Positions 20,700-30,649 of a stretch of 64,000 nt of DNA are shown here, one piece after another. The notes beneath the pieces were generated by a model. It did no database searches. It saw only the letters and a list, made by a program, of their open reading frames with translations, and had not been told where the DNA came from. Location of the stretch: assembly GCA_004299095.1 (NCBI GenBank), contig SCQQ01000086.1:1-64000 (forward strand). The letters run 5' to 3'. Positions within the stretch are counted from its first letter, which is position 1. Each line of letters opens with the position of its first letter. The translations under genes were made by a program, and so were the position numbers. Source of the stretch: Burkholderiaceae bacterium. GTDB lineage: Bacteria > Pseudomonadota > Gammaproteobacteria > Burkholderiales > Burkholderiaceae_C.

Positions 20700-21290
20700 G
20701 TGAGCGATCCCTTCCTCGTCGAGACCATTGCCGCGCTGGTACCGCAAGGCGCGCACGTGCTCGATCTGGGCTGCGGCGACGGCGCGCTGCTGGAGCTGCT
20801 GCAGCGCACCAAGGGTTGCAATGGCTACGGCATCGAAATCGACGATGCCAACGTGCTGGCCTGCGTGCGGCGCGGCGTGAACGTGCTGCAGCTCAACCTG
20901 CATCAAGGCCTGGCCGCGTTCCAGGACCAGAGCTTCGACGTGGTGCTGCAGATCGACACGCTGCAGCACCTGCGCAACGCCGAAGCCATGCTGCTGGAGA
21001 CGGCGCGCGTGGGCCGAACGGGCATCATCGCCTTCCCCAACTTTGCCCACTGGCCGAATCGGCTGAGCGTGGCGCGCGGCCACATGCCGGTCACGCGCCG
21101 CATGCCGTACGCGTGGTACGACACGCCGAACATTCGCGTGGGCACCTTCAAGGACTTCGCGGCGCTGGCGCGCAAGCACAACTTGCGCGTCCTCGATGCC
21201 TTCGGCCTGCAGGACGGCCGGATGGTGCGGCAGTGGCCGAACTTGCGCGCCAGCACAGCGGTGTTCAAGCTGGCGCGACAGGCCAGTTGA
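20700..21290 (+). CDS. metW: Methionine biosynthesis protein MetW
   Basis: VLDLGCGDGALLELL...DVVLQIDTLQHLRNAEAMLLETARVGRTGIIAFPNFAHWPNRL; GTG start; follows metX. Confidence 0.95.
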   Translation: MSDPFLVETIAALVPQGAHVLDLGCGDGALLELLQRTKGCNGYGIEIDDANVLACVRRGVNVLQLNLHQGLAAFQDQSFDVVLQIDTLQHLRNAEAMLLETARVGRTGIIAFPNFAHWPNRLSVARGHMPVTRRMPYAWYDTPNIRVGTFKDFAALARKHNLRVLDAFGLQDGRMVRQWPNLRASTAVFKLARQAS

Positions 21291-21638
21291 TCCCGCGCGG
21301 TGGCCCCGCTTTGTTGCACTGGATGACGTGAATCGGGCCGCGCTCCAAACCTTGTTCCGGAGCGGCAACACGGCGGTGCTCGAGTTCAGCGATGGCCAGC
21401 GTGTTTTCCATGGCATTCCAAGCAAAGGTCAAAGGGCAATACCCCGTCAATACCGAAAACGGTACGGCTCAATCGGAGAAATGGATTCTCGGCTCGGTCA
21501 GTTGACGGTTCTGCCCGGGTGCGGGTGGGTTCGAGGTGATGGACGGTGCGCGGCCCTTGAACGCGGGACCGACGCGACGCATCTAACCCGCGGGGCGCAC
21601 CAATCGGCGTGCCCGGCGCAAAAAAAGGAGACAGCGTC

Positions 21639-21917
21639 ATGACCAGCGAAGTTGACGTTTCCGAACTGCGCGCTTATGTGAGTTCGCTCGAACTCGTGAT
21701 TTCGTCGCTGGTGGTCACGCACCACGACAAGACCCTGCTCGCATCCAAACTCGCAGAAGTGGCGCTTTCGCTTCATCCCGGTGGAGCCCAGACCGCGCAC
21801 GGGAGTCCGCAGGCCAGTGCCGCGAACTACGACACGGTGATGAGCTATGCGCGCTTGGCCGAGGACGCCCTTGGGCACGACTACCGGCGCGCCGACGGCC
21901 ATCGCACGCCGCGCTGA
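21639..21917 (+). CDS. Hypothetical small protein
   Basis: MTSEVDVSELRAYVSSLELVISSLVVTHHDKTLLASKLAEVALSLH...; AAAAAAGGAG ribosome site upstream. Confidence 0.6.
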   Translation: MTSEVDVSELRAYVSSLELVISSLVVTHHDKTLLASKLAEVALSLHPGGAQTAHGSPQASAANYDTVMSYARLAEDALGHDYRRADGHRTPR

Positions 21918-22031
21918 CGCGCCGCGCTGTTGCGCGGCCCATCTGTTCCGGGAACGGGTGAGCAAAACCGACGAGGCGTTGCTCACTGCAGTCCGGTTGC
22001 CTGTTGCAGCCGACGGGTCGCATCGCGCGCT

Positions 22032-23402
22032 TCAGTGCGCGATTTCTTCGAGGTGCCGGCCCACGGTCTTCGGCCCCCAGATGCCGACCGCGAGCACCAC
22101 GACGAGAACGAAGAACCAGATGAACGTGAACGTCGGCACCAGCCCCTTGGGCAGGAAGTACGTGGCGATGATCGCGACCCAGAGCGAGGTCGAGATGCGG
22201 CTGACCGAGTAGACCGTGCCCGCGGCCATAGAGCGCACGCGCGTCGGGAACAGTTCGGACTCGAAGGTGTGCTCGAAGTTGGAGAAATTCCACAGGCAGA
22301 ACGCCGTCAGGAAGCCGAAGATCACGGTGGCCGTTTCGCTGTTCGCGGTGGCAAACAGCGTGCCGAATATGCCGGCCAGGATGGTCGTGCCGACGATGCC
22401 CCACTTGCGGTCGACCTTGTCGATGAACGACATGTTGACGATGCTGCCGAGGAAGAAGCCGAGAAAAATGATCATCGTGAACAGCAGCGAGTGCGCGAGG
22501 GTGATGCCCTTGTGCACCAGGAACGTCGGCGCCAGGGCGGTGAAACCGTAGAAGATGCCGGTCTGGAAGAACTCGAATACCAGCATCATGATGGTGCGGC
22601 TGCGGAGTTGCGGACCGAACAGCTCGCGCCACTTGCCGCGCTGCAGGTTGGAGGCCAGCCGCAGCCGCGGTTCGGGCAACTCGGTGAGGTTGTATTGCTG
22701 CAAGGCCTGCTGCTCCATGCTGGCGACGATCTGCTCGGCTTCATCGTGCCGGCCTTGCGCCGCCAACCAACGCGGCGACTCGGGAATGCGCAGCCGGAAA
22801 TACCAGGCGATCAGCGCCAGCACGCCGATGATCCAAAAGAGCGCGCGCCAGGAGTACGCGCCTGGTTCGGGGTGCGAGACCAGGTACGCCATGCCCACCA
22901 GGATCGGCGCCGCCAGCACCGCGAGCGTGTACACCGACGCGATGCGCTTGCCGCGTTGCTTGCCCGGGAAAATCTCGGCGGTGTAGGTATCGACCAGCGG
23001 GAATTCACCGCCCACGCCGATGCCGGCAATGAAGATGAAGAGCGCAATCCACAGCGGGTGCGACAGGAAGCCGGCAACGATCAGCCCGGCCGCGAAAATC
23101 AGCAGATCCCAAGAAAACAGGGTGCGTCGGCCAAAGCGGTCGGCCAGATAGCCGATGGAAAAGCTGCCGACGAATTCGCCGACGAAGAATGCGCTCGGCA
23201 CGATGTAGGCGCTCTCGGCCGCCGAGAGGTGCAGCACGTGCGCCATGATGGCGAGCATGGCGCCGTTGCCCAGCAGCATCATCGATTCCACGAACTCGCC
23301 GCCGGCCACCATGAAAATGAAGTTGCGGTGCGTGTGCGTGAACGGTATTCGCTCCAGTCGCCCGATGATGTTGGCGCCCTGATCGTTTCCTGCTTGGCTC
23401 AT
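22032..23402 (-). CDS. MFS transporter
   Basis: 12-TM pattern; GYLADRFGRRTLF and GIGVGGEFPLVDTYTAEIFPGKQRGKRIAS motifs. Confidence 0.9.
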   Translation of the reverse strand: MSQAGNDQGANIIGRLERIPFTHTHRNFIFMVAGGEFVESMMLLGNGAMLAIMAHVLHLSAAESAYIVPSAFFVGEFVGSFSIGYLADRFGRRTLFSWDLLIFAAGLIVAGFLSHPLWIALFIFIAGIGVGGEFPLVDTYTAEIFPGKQRGKRIASVYTLAVLAAPILVGMAYLVSHPEPGAYSWRALFWIIGVLALIAWYFRLRIPESPRWLAAQGRHDEAEQIVASMEQQALQQYNLTELPEPRLRLASNLQRGKWRELFGPQLRSRTIMMLVFEFFQTGIFYGFTALAPTFLVHKGITLAHSLLFTMIIFLGFFLGSIVNMSFIDKVDRKWGIVGTTILAGIFGTLFATANSETATVIFGFLTAFCLWNFSNFEHTFESELFPTRVRSMAAGTVYSVSRISTSLWVAIIATYFLPKGLVPTFTFIWFFVLVVVLAVGIWGPKTVGRHLEEIAH

Positions 23403-23841
23403 TTTGTCTCCTTGCGGGCCGCGTTGCTTGAACACGGCGCGCGGCTACCCTCACCTCTTCCAGTTCGTTTGCCGCGGCGGCCGGGATGCCTGCCACGCCA
23501 ATTCCAGCGCGTGTCCCGCGTGTAGGCCGCTCCGGCTTGCGCAGCCACGCCTCGCGCCTGCGGCCAGCCCGAACGTGCGTGCCCGCTCGCCGGCAACCAT
23601 CGGGCGTGCGGCGCCGGGACTTAGCACACGTCTCCGCGCGGCCGTTGCGGCCGCCCGCCTGCTGATTCGATAACCTCCAGACGATCCCACCCGCTTGAGT
23701 TTTTCGCTTCGTTCACTTCGACCTGCCTTGAGTCGAGTGCGGCTCAAATCAATGGGTTGGACAAAGGTTTCGCAGCATTCGTTCAGTTTTCCAGTGCGAT
23801 GGCTGCACAGGGCGGCGCCCTGGCGGTCAACAGCCGGTGCT

Positions 23842-25476
23842 TCAGTCCCGGTTTTGGTCAAAGAACGGGCCGATCACCCGGAAGCGGATGTTGCAGCCGA
23901 TCGGAATTTGCGCCGCCAGATCAAGGTGGGGCCGCGCGACCACCGCGATCACTGGATAGCCGCCGGTGAGCGGATGGTCGGCCAAGAACAGCACCGGCTG
24001 CCCGCTCGCGGGCACTTGAATGGCGCCGGTCATCGTGCCTTCGCTCGGCAACTCATCGTGCCGCGCGCGTTGCAGCGGCGCCAGGCCCTCAAGTCGCATG
24101 CCGACCCGGTCGCAGCGCGGCGTGACGCGCCACGGCTGTTGCGTGAGCAAATCGATCGCGTCGGGGGAAAACCAGTCGGTGCGCGGGCCGAGTGCGACAT
24201 CCAGCACCACGGTGTCGCCCCGTTGGGGCAGTGTTCGGGGCGCTTCGGTCGGCTGTCCGGGCTTGCGCAGCGCGCGCGCCGCGATGGCATCGCCCACCGC
24301 GATGTGTGCTTTGGCGCGCAATGGCGGCGGCCCGATTTTTGCCAGCGTGTCGGTGCTGCAGCTTCCGAGCACGGCGCCGACGCGCCAGCCGCCGCGCGCG
24401 GCGACGTAGCAGCGCACGCCGGCGCTGGCGTGGCCGAGTTTCAGCACATCGCCGTCCGCCAGGGGGATGGCCTGCGCTGGCGAGGCCACGCGTTCGCGCC
24501 CATCCGCTGCGGTCACGCTCAAGGCGACGCTGGCGCCGCTTGCGGCCAGCAGGACGCCGTCGCCGTGCGCCCGCAGCGTCAAGCCGCCCAAGGCGTTTTC
24601 GAGCACCGCCGCATCGGCGGGATTGCCGACCAACCGATTGGCCTCGCGCAGGGCGCTCCGGTCGAGCGCGCCGGAAGCCGAAACGCCGAGTTGCGCCTGA
24701 CCCGGCCGGCCCCCGTCCTGGACCAGCGTTTGCAGGCCCGGTTGGACGATTTCGATCACTTGCCTGGCGCGTGGCAGCGCGAGCACGCGCTTTTTCTGGG
24801 GTGCCTTGGCTGCAACCGATGGCGGGAGGTTGACCCGTCCGCCCGGCGCGTCCGCGTCGACGAATTGCACCTGCATACCCGGCTGGATCAGCGCCGGCTC
24901 GGCGCGCGCCATGTCCCACATCGCCAGATCGGTCATGCCGATCAATTGCCAGCCGCCGGGGCTGTCGTGCGGATAAACGCCGCTCAAATTCCCGGCCAGC
25001 GCGACCGACCCGGCAGGCACCTGCACGCGCGGCGTGGCGCGGCGCGGGATAGAGGCAAAGCACGGGTCGCCGTCGGCCAGGTAGACGAAACCGGGCGCAA
25101 AGCCGGCAAAGGCCGCTTGCCAGGGCTGGCCGGTGTGGCGCGCGGCGACTTCACGTTCGGACAGGTGCAGCAGCCGCGCCACCTCGGCCAGATCGTCTCC
25201 GCGGTAATGCACGGGAATTTCGACGCTGCGCTGCGCCGCGCTGGCAGCGGCCGCAGGAGCAGCCGCGGCGCGGCCGCGATCCGTGAGCGCGGCCAGCAAC
25301 CGCGCGCGCGTGATCGCGGCGGGGTCGTGGCGCACCAACACCGTACGCGCGGCCGGAATGCATTCCTCGACGCCCGCAATCGACTGCGCGCCGATGGCGC
25401 GGTACAGCGCCAGCGCCTGGTCCAGGTCGTCCAGTTCGACCAGCAGCGCGCAGTCGCCGGCGGAGAGGAAACGCAT
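23842..25476 (-). CDS. pxpBC: Fused 5-oxoprolinase subunits PxpB-PxpC (KipI-KipA)
   Basis: N-terminal KipI-type domain (RFLSAGDCALLVELDD...AFAGFAPGFVYLAD...PRVQVPAGSVALAG...SPGGWQLIG) continuous with KipA-type domain (VIEIVQPGLQTLVQDGGRPGQAQLGVSASGALDRSALREANRLVGN). Confidence 0.92.
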   Translation of the reverse strand: MRFLSAGDCALLVELDDLDQALALYRAIGAQSIAGVEECIPAARTVLVRHDPAAITRARLLAALTDRGRAAAAPAAAASAAQRSVEIPVHYRGDDLAEVARLLHLSEREVAARHTGQPWQAAFAGFAPGFVYLADGDPCFASIPRRATPRVQVPAGSVALAGNLSGVYPHDSPGGWQLIGMTDLAMWDMARAEPALIQPGMQVQFVDADAPGGRVNLPPSVAAKAPQKKRVLALPRARQVIEIVQPGLQTLVQDGGRPGQAQLGVSASGALDRSALREANRLVGNPADAAVLENALGGLTLRAHGDGVLLAASGASVALSVTAADGRERVASPAQAIPLADGDVLKLGHASAGVRCYVAARGGWRVGAVLGSCSTDTLAKIGPPPLRAKAHIAVGDAIAARALRKPGQPTEAPRTLPQRGDTVVLDVALGPRTDWFSPDAIDLLTQQPWRVTPRCDRVGMRLEGLAPLQRARHDELPSEGTMTGAIQVPASGQPVLFLADHPLTGGYPVIAVVARPHLDLAAQIPIGCNIRFRVIGPFFDQNRD

Positions 25477-25480
25477 GGCG

Positions 25481-26245
25481 TCAGGCGTCGGCAGGCGCGG
25501 CAAAGGGCCGCAACTCGATGCCCTCCTGCTCGAAGCGCTGGCGCAGGCGCTGCGCCATGTGCACGGCGCCGGGGCTGTCGCCGTGCACGCAGATCGAATC
25601 GGCCTGCAGCGCCACGGCGTTGCCATTGATCGACGGCAGGGTGCCGGTGCGCACCAGGCGCAGCATGCGCTCGGCGATCGCCTCGGGATCGTGCAGCACG
25701 GCGCCCGGCAGGCGGCGCGAGACCAGCGTGCCGTCGTCGTTGTAGCCGCGATCGGCGAAGGCTTCCGATATGACCCGCAGGCCGCGCTGGCGCGCGCGTT
25801 CGACCAGCGGGGCGCCGGCCAGCACCACCAAGGCGAGCTTTCCGCCCAGGGCCAGCAGCGCATCGATCACGTCGTCTGCCTGGCGCTCATTGTGCGCGAT
25901 GGTGTTGTAGAGCGCGCCGTGCGGCTTGACGTAGCGCACCGCGGTGCCGGCCGCTGCCGCCAGCCCTTGCAGCGCGCCGATCTGGTAGATCACGTCGCCC
26001 ACCAGTTCGCGGCTGGTGGGGTCCATGTTGCGCCGGCCAAAACCCGCCAGGTCGCGGTACGCCACGTGCGCGCCGATCACCACGCCACGTTGCGCGGCAG
26101 CGCGCAAGGTATCGAGGATGCCCGCCGGATCACCGGCATGGAAGCCGCACGCCACGTTGGCGCTGGTGACCACGTCCAGCATGGCGGCGTCGTCGCCCAT
26201 GCGCCAGGCGCCGAAGCTCTCGCCCAAGTCGCTGTTGATGTCCAT
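25481..26245 (-). CDS. pxpA: 5-oxoprolinase subunit PxpA (LamB/YcsF family)
   Basis: [40 protein letters not shown]...[12 protein letters not shown]...EAFADRGY. Confidence 0.96.
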   Translation of the reverse strand: MDINSDLGESFGAWRMGDDAAMLDVVTSANVACGFHAGDPAGILDTLRAAAQRGVVIGAHVAYRDLAGFGRRNMDPTSRELVGDVIYQIGALQGLAAAAGTAVRYVKPHGALYNTIAHNERQADDVIDALLALGGKLALVVLAGAPLVERARQRGLRVISEAFADRGYNDDGTLVSRRLPGAVLHDPEAIAERMLRLVRTGTLPSINGNAVALQADSICVHGDSPGAVHMAQRLRQRFEQEGIELRPFAAPADA

Positions 26246-26308
26246 GGTGTCCTGCCTTTCGTGGCTCGTCCGCAGCGCCCGAGCCGGGGAGAAGACCTGC
26301 CTCCGCCG

Positions 26309-27604
26309 CTACTTGGCCTGTTGCACGGCGCTGGCGGCGACGGCGGGATTGCGTTTGAGGTCGCCCAGGCTGATCAACGCGCGCCCCTTGGTTTCCGGCA
26401 GCATCACGATGCAAATCAGCGCCAGCACATAGGCCCCACCCGCGAATACGCCGATGGCCATGCCGAGCCCCATTCGCTGGCTGAGGAAACCGATCAGCGT
26501 GGGAAACAGCGCGCCAACGCCTCGGCCGAAGTTGTAGGTGAACCCCTGCCCATTGGCGCGGATCTCGGTCGGAAACAACTCGGTCAGATAGGCGCCCATG
26601 CCGCTGAAGATGCCGGACGCGGCAAACCCCAGCGGGAAGCCCATGATCAGCATGGAGGTGTCATTCAGGGGTACCTGGGTATAGAAGTAAACCGCCAAGC
26701 AGCACAGGATGGCGAAAATGATGACGTTGGCGCGCCGGCCGAGCTTGTCGGTGAGCCACGCGCCCACCAGATAGCCGCAGAACGAGCCCAGGATGATCAC
26801 CAGCAGGTAGCCGCCGGTGCCGATCACGGACAGGTGCCGCACCGTCTTTACGTAGGTGGGCAACCAGGTGGTCACGCCGTAGTAGCCGCCCTGAATGCCG
26901 GTGCAGAGCAGCGCTGCCAGCACCGTGGTTTTCAGCACCGAGGGCGAAAAAATGGTCCAGAACGAGTATCTCGTCGCGGTTTTCTCTTCCCGCGCCTTGG
27001 CCGCCGTGAAGATTTCCGGGTCGCGCACGTGCAGGCGGATGTAGAGCGCAAGCAGCGCCGGAATCGCGCCCACCCAGAACAGCGCGCGCCAGGCCCACTG
27101 TTCCGGGAAGACGGTGAAGAAGAGCGCGAACAGGATGGCCGCGACCCCCCAGCCAATGGCCCAGCCGCTTTGCACCGTGCCCACGGCCTTGCCACGGTGC
27201 GCGGAGCTAATGACTTCGCCCATCAGTACGGAGCCCACCGCCCATTCGCCGCCGAAGCCCAGGCCCTGCAGCGCGCGGGTAATGAAGATCTGCTCGAAGT
27301 TCTGCGTGAAGCCGGTGGCCACCGTGCAGAGCGAAAACCACAGCACCGTGGCCTCGAGCACGCGCACGCGGCCGTAGCGGTCGGCCAGAATGCCCGCGCC
27401 CCAGCCGCCGATGGCCGAGAACAGCAGCGTCACCGTTCCCAGGATGCCGGCCTCGCCGGCACTCATGCCCCACAGCTTCATCAGGGTAGCGATGACGAAC
27501 GTGTAGACCATGTAGTCCAGCGCGTCGATGCCCCAGCCCAGGAACGACGCCTTGAAAACGCGCTTGCCGTTGGTGTCGAGTTCCTTGTACCAATCGAGAG
27601 CCAT
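26309..27604 (-). CDS. MFS transporter
   Basis: GILADRYGRVRVLEATVLWFSLCTVATGFTQNFEQIFITRALQGLGFGGEWAVGSVLMGEV...LPETKGRAL. Confidence 0.92.
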   Translation of the reverse strand: MALDWYKELDTNGKRVFKASFLGWGIDALDYMVYTFVIATLMKLWGMSAGEAGILGTVTLLFSAIGGWGAGILADRYGRVRVLEATVLWFSLCTVATGFTQNFEQIFITRALQGLGFGGEWAVGSVLMGEVISSAHRGKAVGTVQSGWAIGWGVAAILFALFFTVFPEQWAWRALFWVGAIPALLALYIRLHVRDPEIFTAAKAREEKTATRYSFWTIFSPSVLKTTVLAALLCTGIQGGYYGVTTWLPTYVKTVRHLSVIGTGGYLLVIILGSFCGYLVGAWLTDKLGRRANVIIFAILCCLAVYFYTQVPLNDTSMLIMGFPLGFAASGIFSGMGAYLTELFPTEIRANGQGFTYNFGRGVGALFPTLIGFLSQRMGLGMAIGVFAGGAYVLALICIVMLPETKGRALISLGDLKRNPAVAASAVQQAK

Positions 27605-27609
27605 GGTTG

Positions 27610-28530
27610 TCACCTCGTTGCTTTGGGCGCCTGTGCGGGCGGAAAGCCGTACAAACGCTCGGGATTGTTCACCAGAATCCGCTGCCGTTGCAACGGATCG
27701 GGTGCCCACGTGGCAAGCAGATTGCGCAGCCGCCCCGTGTTGGGCATGCGCGGAATGGCGACGTGCGGCCAGTCGCTGCCCCACAGCATGCGGTCGGGCG
27801 CCGCTGCGATCAGCGTCTGAGCCCACGGCACGACGTCGTCGAAGTCCTGGTCGAAGCGCGTGCTGATGCGATAGGCGCCGGACAGTTTCACCCACCAGCC
27901 CAGGTCACGCACGCACTGCATCAGGGCGCGAAAACCGGCGCTTTGCAGCCCCTCGGCGACGGGCATGTGGCCCATGTGGTCGATGACGCACGGCAGCGTG
28001 AGCTTTTCGAGCCGGGGCATGAGCGGCGGCAGGTCGCGCGCGTCCACCAGAAACTGCAAATGCCAGCCCAGTGGGGCGATGCGCTGGGCCAGCGTTTCGA
28101 GCGCGGCAAATCCCACGCCGCCGCCAAACAGCACGTTGATACGCAAGCCGCGCACGCCGGCCGCGTGCAGCGCTTCGAGTTCGCGGTCGGAAACGTCGGC
28201 AGCGACCACGGCCACGCCGCACAATCGGTCCGGATGCCGGCGCAGCGCTTCGAGCAGCAGGCGGTTGTCGGTGCCGTGCACGCTCACCTGGACCAGCACG
28301 CCGCGCGCCATGCCGCAGGCGGCAAGCATCGCGAGGTAGGCCTGTTCCGGCGCCGGCGGCGGGGTATAGCTGCGCTCGCTGACAAAGGGGTAGCGCACGC
28401 CGTCGCCAATGAGGTGTGCGTGGGTGTCGCAGGCGCCCTCCGGCACGTCGAAGGTGGCGGGTTCGACCTCTGCCAGCGGCGCTAGGCAGGCGTCGTGATC
28501 GACCGGCAGCGAGTGGGGTGAGAGCGGCAT
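27610..28530 (-). CDS. Amidohydrolase family protein (2-pyrone-4,6-dicarboxylate lactonase-like TIM barrel)
   Basis: CDTHAHLIGDGVRYPFVSERSYTPPPAPEQAYLAML...VIDHMGHMP...WVKLSGAYR...MLWGSDWPHVAIP. Confidence 0.85.
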   Translation of the reverse strand: MPLSPHSLPVDHDACLAPLAEVEPATFDVPEGACDTHAHLIGDGVRYPFVSERSYTPPPAPEQAYLAMLAACGMARGVLVQVSVHGTDNRLLLEALRRHPDRLCGVAVVAADVSDRELEALHAAGVRGLRINVLFGGGVGFAALETLAQRIAPLGWHLQFLVDARDLPPLMPRLEKLTLPCVIDHMGHMPVAEGLQSAGFRALMQCVRDLGWWVKLSGAYRISTRFDQDFDDVVPWAQTLIAAAPDRMLWGSDWPHVAIPRMPNTGRLRNLLATWAPDPLQRQRILVNNPERLYGFPPAQAPKATR

Positions 28531-28886
28531 TCTGGGCGTCTCCGTTTCAGTGTTGGGTCAGCGGCAGGCCGCCGGAGGACAGCGCGCCGTGTGCCGCATG
28601 AATGATGCGGTTGTAGCGCTTTCCCCGCCGTTCGGCCGGCATGGCGTGTTTGATCGGCGTTCCGTTGATGCGGGGAACTTCTGCGCCGAGTGCAGCCTGC
28701 CGCGGCCCGGCCGCGCCAGGGTTTTTCGGTGCCCAGCGCCCTGGACGGCCTGTCGGGAAACGCCGCGGTGACGCTGGCGCGCGCCGGGCGGAAGGTTTCG
28801 ACTCGCCCGCGATTCCTGCGCCGCCGCGGCCGCCGTTTTATGCTTGCGCCACGATCCTTTTGAACGGAAATGACGGGAGCACGACT

Positions 28887-30239
28887 TTGAACACCATCGA
28901 CCAGCACGCCGCCGCTCTGGCGGCCGGCAAGACCACAGCGCTCGCGCTCGCACAGGCAGCGCTTGCGCGAGCCCGTGATCCCGCCGGCGAAGGCGCACGC
29001 GTGTTCACGCGGCTGGACGAGGCGCGGGCGCTGGCCGCCGCGCGCGCCTCCGACGCGCTGCGCTCCGCCGGCATCGTGCGCTCGCCGCTCGAAGGCCTTC
29101 CGGTGTCCGTCAAGGACTGCTTCGACATCGCGGGCCAGGTCACCACCGCGGGTTCGGCGGTGCTGAAAGACGCGGCACCGGCCGCGCGCAACGCGCCGGT
29201 GGTCGATCGCCTGATCGCCGCGGGCGCGGTGATCGTCGGCCGCACCAACATGAGCGAGTTCGCCTTTTCCGGCCTGGGCATCAACCCGCACTACGGCACG
29301 CCGCGCAATCCGTGGGATCGGGCGGGCGGCGGCCGCATCCCGGGCGGCTCCAGCAGCGGTGCCGCGGTGTCCGTGGCCGACGGCATGGCGGTCGTCGGGA
29401 TCGGCACGGATACCGGCGGTTCGGTGCGCATCCCGTCCGCGCTGTGCGGGTTGACCGGCTTCAAGCCCACGCAGCGGCGCGTGCCGACCACGGGCGTGCT
29501 GCCGCTCTCCACGTCGCTCGATTCCATCGGTGGGCTGACCGCGAGCGTGCGCTGCTGCGCCATCGTCGATGCGATTCTCGCGGGCGAGGAACCGGTGCCG
29601 CCGGCCATGCGCCCGGTGAAGGACGCGCGCTTCCTGGTACCCGAGAACGTCGTGTTGGATGAACTCGATGCCGACGTGGCCGCGGCGTTCGAGCGCGCCC
29701 TTTCGCGCCTGTCGGCCGCCGGCGCGCGCATCACGCATCAGGCCGTTCCCGAACTGGCCGAGTTTTCTGAATTGCACCGGCACGGTACCTTGCCCGCGGC
29801 CGAATCCTGGGCCTGGCACCGGGCGCTGCTGGCGCGCGCCGAAGGCCAATATGACCCGCACGTGTCGCATCGCATCCGGCGCGGCGAAAAAATGAATGCC
29901 GCTGATTACATCGATTTGCTGGCGGGGCGCAAGCGCTGGATCGCGGCCATGGCAGCGCGCACCGCGGCGTTCGACGCGCTGCTCATGCCCACGGTGGCGT
30001 GCGTGGCGCCCAAGGTCGCCGCGCTGGAACCGCCGCACGACGACGCCTACTGGGCCGCCAACCGCCTGATCCTGCGCAACACCACGATCATCAATTTCCT
30101 CGATGGCTGCGCGCTGTCGCTGCCGTGCGGGAGCGCCGGCGAGGCGCCGGTCGGGCTGATGCTGGCGGGCATTGCCGGGACCGATCGGGACATCCTGGCC
30201 CTGGGCCTGGGCGTCGAAAGTTGCCTCGGCGGCGGGTGA
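28887..30239 (+). CDS. Amidase signature family protein
   Basis: GLPVSVKDCFDIAGQVTTAGSAVLKDAAPA...GRTNMSEFAFSGLGINPHYGTPRNPWD...PGGSSSGAAVSVADGMAVVGIGTDTGGSVRIPSALCGLTGFKPT; TTG start proposed. Confidence 0.9.
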   Translation: MNTIDQHAAALAAGKTTALALAQAALARARDPAGEGARVFTRLDEARALAAARASDALRSAGIVRSPLEGLPVSVKDCFDIAGQVTTAGSAVLKDAAPAARNAPVVDRLIAAGAVIVGRTNMSEFAFSGLGINPHYGTPRNPWDRAGGGRIPGGSSSGAAVSVADGMAVVGIGTDTGGSVRIPSALCGLTGFKPTQRRVPTTGVLPLSTSLDSIGGLTASVRCCAIVDAILAGEEPVPPAMRPVKDARFLVPENVVLDELDADVAAAFERALSRLSAAGARITHQAVPELAEFSELHRHGTLPAAESWAWHRALLARAEGQYDPHVSHRIRRGEKMNAADYIDLLAGRKRWIAAMAARTAAFDALLMPTVACVAPKVAALEPPHDDAYWAANRLILRNTTIINFLDGCALSLPCGSAGEAPVGLMLAGIAGTDRDILALGLGVESCLGGG

Positions 30240-30421
30240 CCGGACGAGCCGTCGCGTGGCCGGCTGACGTTGTCGCTCGGCGCCGCCGGCTCGACCCGAA
30301 TGGTTCGCACGCCGTGCTGCACTGCACGCTGGTGCACCGAAGCGCGCGTTGCCCCAGCCTTGACTCGGGGGAGCGGAACGCCAGGCGCTTGTCCGTCTTG
30401 ATGCGTACTTGATATCGGTGC

Positions 30422-30446
30422 CGTCAATCTTGGCGGCAATTTGACG
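30422..30446. promoter_or_regulatory. Candidate operator-like inverted repeat upstream of kdp operon
   Basis: CGTCAA (30422-30427) ... TTGACG (30441-30446), perfect 6-bp arms, 13-nt spacer. Confidence 0.3.
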
Positions 30447-30538
30447 CCGCGGTTTCTAACATTTCATACCGGATCATCGGACGGCGTGGCGTTGTTCCGG
30501 GCGGCTGGCGCCGGGATGCGCGCAAAGGGGCATATCGC

Positions 30539-30637
30539 ATGGATTCCCTCATCGTCATTTACTGGCTGGCCGGCGCCGGCGCGATCGGCCTCTTCGTTTA
30601 TCTGGGCTACGCCTTGCTGCGGCCCGAGAAATTCTGA
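30539..30637 (+). CDS. kdpF: KdpF-type small subunit (32 aa)
   Basis: MDSLIVIYWLAGAGAIGLFVYLGYALLRPEKF; single TM and PEKF end; immediately upstream of kdpA. Confidence 0.75.
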   Translation: MDSLIVIYWLAGAGAIGLFVYLGYALLRPEKF

Positions 30638-30649
30638 GGCGCGGTAGCG

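Noticed and set aside
25283-27820. 845-aa + ORF opposite pxpA and the MFS gene
   Set aside because: Antisense shadow ORF; the minus-strand products are clear families.
28531-28886. Possible decayed gene in the amidohydrolase/amidase divergent region
   Set aside because: No recognisable protein remnant in any frame; treated as a promoter region.
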